Assembly (NCBI RefSeq): GCF_026339875.1
Contig: NZ_JAPEPZ010000002.1
Coordinates: 744,001-808,000 of the forward strand
Length of the DNA: 64,000 nt
Direction: 5' to 3'
From: Streptomyces sp. NBC_01571
GTDB lineage: Bacteria > Actinomycetota > Actinomycetes > Streptomycetales > Streptomycetaceae
Below are positions 61,091 through 64,000 of the stretch, piece after piece (positions within the stretch are counted from its first letter, which is position 1; every line of letters starts with the position of its first letter). The notes beneath the pieces were generated by a model that saw only the letters and a program-made list of their open reading frames with translations, made no database searches and was not told the origin of the DNA. The translations under genes and the position numbers were made by a program.

Positions 61091-61912
61091 CTAGACGGCG
61101 GTCAGGAGCTGAAGCTTGCCGTGGCTCGGGGAGCCGGGCACGGCGGTGAACACCAGCAGCGTCTGACACTGCTCCGGATCCAACAGCATCTCGGCGTACA
61201 GCTCCAGCTCCCCCAACTCGGGGTGCAGGTAGCGCTTGAGGTCGTGATGATGGGTCACTCCCACCTCGTGCAATCGCCAGATGTTCGCGAACTCGGAACT
61301 GGCCTCCAGCAGCGCCGCGACGATCTCGCCGGCCCTTCCTGTGGGATCCGCCGTGTACGCGTCCCGGATCTCCGCGGCAAAGACCCTGCCCCGTATCGGA
61401 TGGTCCTCGACGGGGTACAGGCCACGAACCCGCGGATCACCGGTAAACCAACGGTAGACCAGGTAACGGGACATACCCGAGTACTGGGTGTAGTCACCGA
61501 GCAGGGCGACCGCCGGGGGCGTCTGCAGCAACGCCTCGCCGAGACGTGACAGCACGATGGCGGGCACGTCCGAGAGACCGGCGACGATTCGCGTCATCGT
61601 GGGACCGATGTAATCGTCCCGCGGGATCCGCCGCGGCGCCGGGTTCCCGCCCAGGATGAAGAGGTGGTCTTGCTCGCTCTGGTTGAGGCGCAGCGCCCGG
61701 GCGAGTGCGACGAGCATCCGCTCCGACGGCGCCGGACCCCGCTGCTGCTCGATTCGGCTGTAGTAGTCGGCCGACATCCCGGCCAGCACCGCCACCTCCT
61801 CGCGCCGCAGCCCGCCGGTGCGGCGCCGCTGCCCGCGGGGAAGCCCGACATCCTCCGGCTGCAGCGCCTCACGACGCGCTCGGAGAAAATCCGCCAGCAA
61901 CGCCCGGTCCAT
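61091..61912 (-). CDS. XRE/MmyB-type transcriptional regulator
   Basis: A 273-aa regulator starting at ATG 61912. The N-terminal Cro/C1-type helix-turn-helix is preceded by LADFLRARREALQPEDVGLP, and has GGLRREEVAVLAGMSADYYS and RIEQQRGPAPSERMLVALAR, the standard actinobacterial MmyB opening. Residues 105-270 form the MmyB-like ligand-binding domain (PAIVLSRLGEALLQTPPAVA, RYLVYRWFTGDPRVRGLYP, LDPEQCQTLLVFTAVPGSPS). Such regulators usually control a neighbouring oxidoreductase, here probably the quinone oxidoreductase downstream. Confidence 0.88.
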   Translation of the reverse strand: MDRALLADFLRARREALQPEDVGLPRGQRRRTGGLRREEVAVLAGMSADYYSRIEQQRGPAPSERMLVALARALRLNQSEQDHLFILGGNPAPRRIPRDDYIGPTMTRIVAGLSDVPAIVLSRLGEALLQTPPAVALLGDYTQYSGMSRYLVYRWFTGDPRVRGLYPVEDHPIRGRVFAAEIRDAYTADPTGRAGEIVAALLEASSEFANIWRLHEVGVTHHHDLKRYLHPELGELELYAEMLLDPEQCQTLLVFTAVPGSPSHGKLQLLTAV

Positions 61913-62021
61913 CGTCCGACCTCCTCTGTTCGACAGGACAATCTTGACGCGAACCGGAGACCGGATGAAGGGCAGTTCTAACCCCGGACAAGTTGTCCCT
62001 GGCTAGGCCGTGTCCGCAATG

Positions 62022-62500
62022 TCAGGTCAACCAGAGTCGTAAGCAGCGAGGGTGACGAGGGCTTGGTAGTGCCGGCGCTTGTCGTAGCGGGTGGCCAGGG
62101 CTTTGTTGTGCTTGAGCTTGTTGAAGCAGCGTTCGACGACATTGCGGCGGCGGTAGGCGGCCCGGTCGAGCCGGCAGCGGCTCTCGCCTCGCCGGATACG
62201 GCCGTTGATCTGGTCCGTCCGTTCCGGGATCGCTGCTTTGATGCCGCGTCGCCGCAGGTAGGAGCGGATCTTCGTGGACGAGTAGCCCTTGTCGGCCGCG
62301 ACGCGTGCGGGACGGGTTCTGGGGCGTCCCTGTCCGCACCGCTCGATGCGGATGCGGGCCATGACCTGTTCGACTGGGTGCAGTCGTTGACGTTGACGGC
62401 GGTGAGGGTGAAGGCCAGCGGCCGTCCCTGGCCGTCACAGGCGAGGTGGATCTTCGTGGTCAGTCCGCCGCGGGACCGGCCGATTGCCTCACCCGGCCAG
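62022..62500 (-). pseudogene. IS5-family transposase, frameshifted remnant
   Basis: Upstream part (to about 62370) reads GEAIGRSRGGLTTKIHLACD then GQGRPLAFTLTAVNVND, downstream part (62027-62362) MARIRIERCGQGRPRTRPAR, ADKGYSSTKIRSYLRRRGIK, AAIPERTDQ and NVVERCFNKLKHNKALATRY, giving the second Asp and the catalytic Glu. The two parts are in different frames, and the 5' end of the gene is missing. Inactive. Confidence 0.8.
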
Positions 62501-62922
62501 GACTGCCCCCGTCACCTTCTTCGTGGCCTCGCGATGAGGCTCCCGGCCTTCGGCCCGGCATGACTTCGTCCCCTCGTCGACGATGATCGAAAAAGTGGCG
62601 TCACCGGGATCGAGGGCATCGACAGACCGCTGATTAGAGGCTCGAGCGCCGAAACGTGAACTCGGCACGCTGATGCCGCAGGTGAGGGCCGGGGTGAGCA
62701 CGAGCACGGGTGCAGCCAGGACGAGGGCGCGCCGCGGGTGACTCCTCGTTCATGCCGAACCTCGGCCGTGTGCACCCGGGCGGCCTGCTTCCTGACCTTC
62801 GCCGCCGTGGTGGAGGTGGCTGAGACAGACCGGTTCCTCTCCTACGACAAGGAACTGTGGTGGTCGGAACGGAAGGCGGAGCGTGTCGTGGTCGTCCAAA
62901 CAGGTGGACTCGTACGGGCGGA
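62501..62922. other. Intergenic, no gene seen
   Basis: About 420 bp after the NTF2-like gene and before the IS5 relic. A minus-strand frame 62489-62707 has a protein-like end (ALDPGDATFSIIVDEGTKS) that I do not recognise. Otherwise nothing. Confidence 0.25.
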
Positions 62923-63303
62923 TCAGGTGCCCGGCGCGATCGCACACGCTGAGACGCAGACCCAGGTACCCCCACGCTTCTGGTACGTGTCCGTGTACAG
63001 GGCTTCTTGCTCAGATCCATCAGCGAGCACGTTGTACGTGGCGCGGCCGTGGATCAGCACAACGTCACTGAGGATTCGGACCTTGACGTCATGTACGGCA
63101 AGATCCTGGAAGGGACGCGGCTTAGCGATGTACTCCAAGAATTCGGCACGGTTGCGCGTGACGCCCGGAGTCTGAGAGATAAAGTCTTCGGCGAGAAACT
63201 CGCTGAAGCGCTTGACATCGTTGAACTGATCAGACTGGACGTAGTCATTGTTCAGCTGTTCAAGGACCGCCAGATCCTCAGAGGGCGGCTGGATGTCATT
63301 CAT
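62923..63303 (-). CDS. NTF2-like (DUF4440/SnoaL-type) protein
   Basis: A 126-aa protein starting at ATG 63303 (MNDIQPPSEDLAVLEQLNND), 9 bp after AAAGGGG. LNNDYVQSDQFNDVKRFSEF then LAEDFISQTPGVTRNRAEFL is the helical start of the NTF2 cone; VKVRILSDVVLIHGRATYNV and DTYQKRGGTWVCVSACAIAP are the strands. This length and motif order fit DUF4440/SnoaL-like proteins, which bind small hydrophobic ligands or act as isomerases/cyclases. No partner gene nearby. AT-rich upstream region. Confidence 0.8.
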   Translation of the reverse strand: MNDIQPPSEDLAVLEQLNNDYVQSDQFNDVKRFSEFLAEDFISQTPGVTRNRAEFLEYIAKPRPFQDLAVHDVKVRILSDVVLIHGRATYNVLADGSEQEALYTDTYQKRGGTWVCVSACAIAPGT

Positions 63304-64000
63304 CTCTCTGCCCCTTTCTGCGTGTTTATTTTCGGTAAGGCTGAATTTCCATTTCGCGGCAATGCACGCCGAGTCGTTGTGAACGGTACTTTTTTCCTGA
63401 ACCCACTCCGTAGCTCCCGAAGTTATCGGGCTGCATATCACCCGCAGGACCTACGCTCAGAAGAGCGGCGCCTGCCCACTTGGTAAGCATGCGCGGGCGT
63501 GGTGTACGTGCAGAGTCTTGTGATGAACTTGAGCGCAGTGCTGAGGTGCGGCGCAGACTCCCGTCTGGACGGCCCTCCTCTCATCTTTCCTGAGCAGAGG
63601 AGGCCGTGCAAGACCTCGCTCCCGTGGTCGGACAAGACGAGGAATGCGCTTTGTATGCGGAGTGGCCCGCCTTGCACCCGAGAAATTCAGCAGCGTACCT
63701 GATCTGTCACGATGTCGGCTGGCGAGTGAGCCGAGCGGCTAAGTGAATCTTCACACGGCACTTCGGGTCGTCCCCCGCCAAGCGAGTGTCCGTGACAAAT
63801 CCTCCTGCATCCCGAAATCATGTAGTGGGAGAGGGCCATCACATCAATGAGGGCGACTCTGCCATGGCAGCTGCGCAGCGATGCCGCGCCCGATATGCGT
63901 TGTCCGCAATGCGATCCAGTGGTCCTCGCACACGGGACTCGCCGTGAAGGATTGAGCCTGATCGAGGCGTGCGCAACCGGCATCACCATGCGTACGCGAC
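63304..64000. other. No gene recognised to the end of the window
   Basis: About 700 bp containing only short unconvincing frames on both strands. The GC content is visibly lower than in the core (for example 63340-63400), in line with accessory DNA. A gene entering from beyond the right edge cannot be excluded. Confidence 0.3.

Overview
The window is high-GC actinobacterial DNA, almost certainly from a Streptomyces chromosome. Evidence: pervasive G/C at third codon positions, many GTG/TTG starts, ATGA/GTGA stop-start overlaps, NRPS genes, CPCC, DUF2690 and DUF4259 families, and a type I-E CRISPR repeat of the streptomycete kind. The flanks are littered with insertion sequence debris and decayed genes, which suggests an accessory or chromosome-arm setting around a well-kept core. 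No rRNA or tRNA gene was seen.

Layout. (1) 1-7070: decayed genes (a broken nuclease-like gene, IstB, helicase-associated, IS630 and DUF4259 remnants) among a few intact genes (CPCC protein, secreted DUF2690 protein, PASTA-type membrane protein, methyltransferase). (2) 7300-9360: a small orphan locus with an unknown 200-aa protein, a fragment of a type I-E CRISPR array without cas genes, and a 273-aa protein that reads as a covalent H2A-H2B histone doublet. (3) 9487-22449: a five-gene minus-strand NRPS cluster: a free-standing adenylation protein with a serine-like code, an A-PCP-C-PCP synthetase, a C-A-PCP-TE-MFS fusion with a Cys-type thioesterase nucleophile, and two NAD(P)-dependent dehydrogenases. 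(4) 22953-44351: a large potassium/cation homeostasis region: kdpF-A-B-C-E-D preceded by an extra 27-aa membrane micropeptide, a KimA-type K+ symporter, an RCK-TM-RCK potassium-channel-like protein, a DUF4118 protein, a second KdpD-type kinase, a CPA1 Na+/H+ antiporter, a membrane protein and a relic of a second kdpB. Several intergenic regions here share a direct repeat with 11-bp period (consensus YNTTGAC-N4-YYTTGAC), which I propose as the KdpE operator. (5) 44681-46495: SDR protein with a substituted catalytic lysine, a bL37-like ribosomal micropeptide and a GNAT protein. (6) 46502-52300: IS zone with IS701 and IS5 scraps, an intact IS110, and an ISAzo13 element split by an intact IS4 element with a 10-bp target duplication. 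(7) 52400-64000: assorted accessory genes (cytidine deaminase-like, a gene framed by about 53-bp inverted repeats, GNAT, lamin-tail protein, NucA/NucB domain, APH-type kinase, quinone oxidoreductase with an MmyB-type regulator, NTF2-like protein) with more IS5 debris.

How the parts fit. The NRPS operon is nearly self-contained: activation, a short assembly line, release and export, plus redox enzymes that could make a precursor. The K+ region combines the ATP-driven Kdp pump, a symporter, a ligand-gated regulator/channel and an antiporter under two KdpD kinases and a single KdpE. The histone doublet is the most unexpected item. All functional statements rest on reading motifs by eye; no database search or computation was run.
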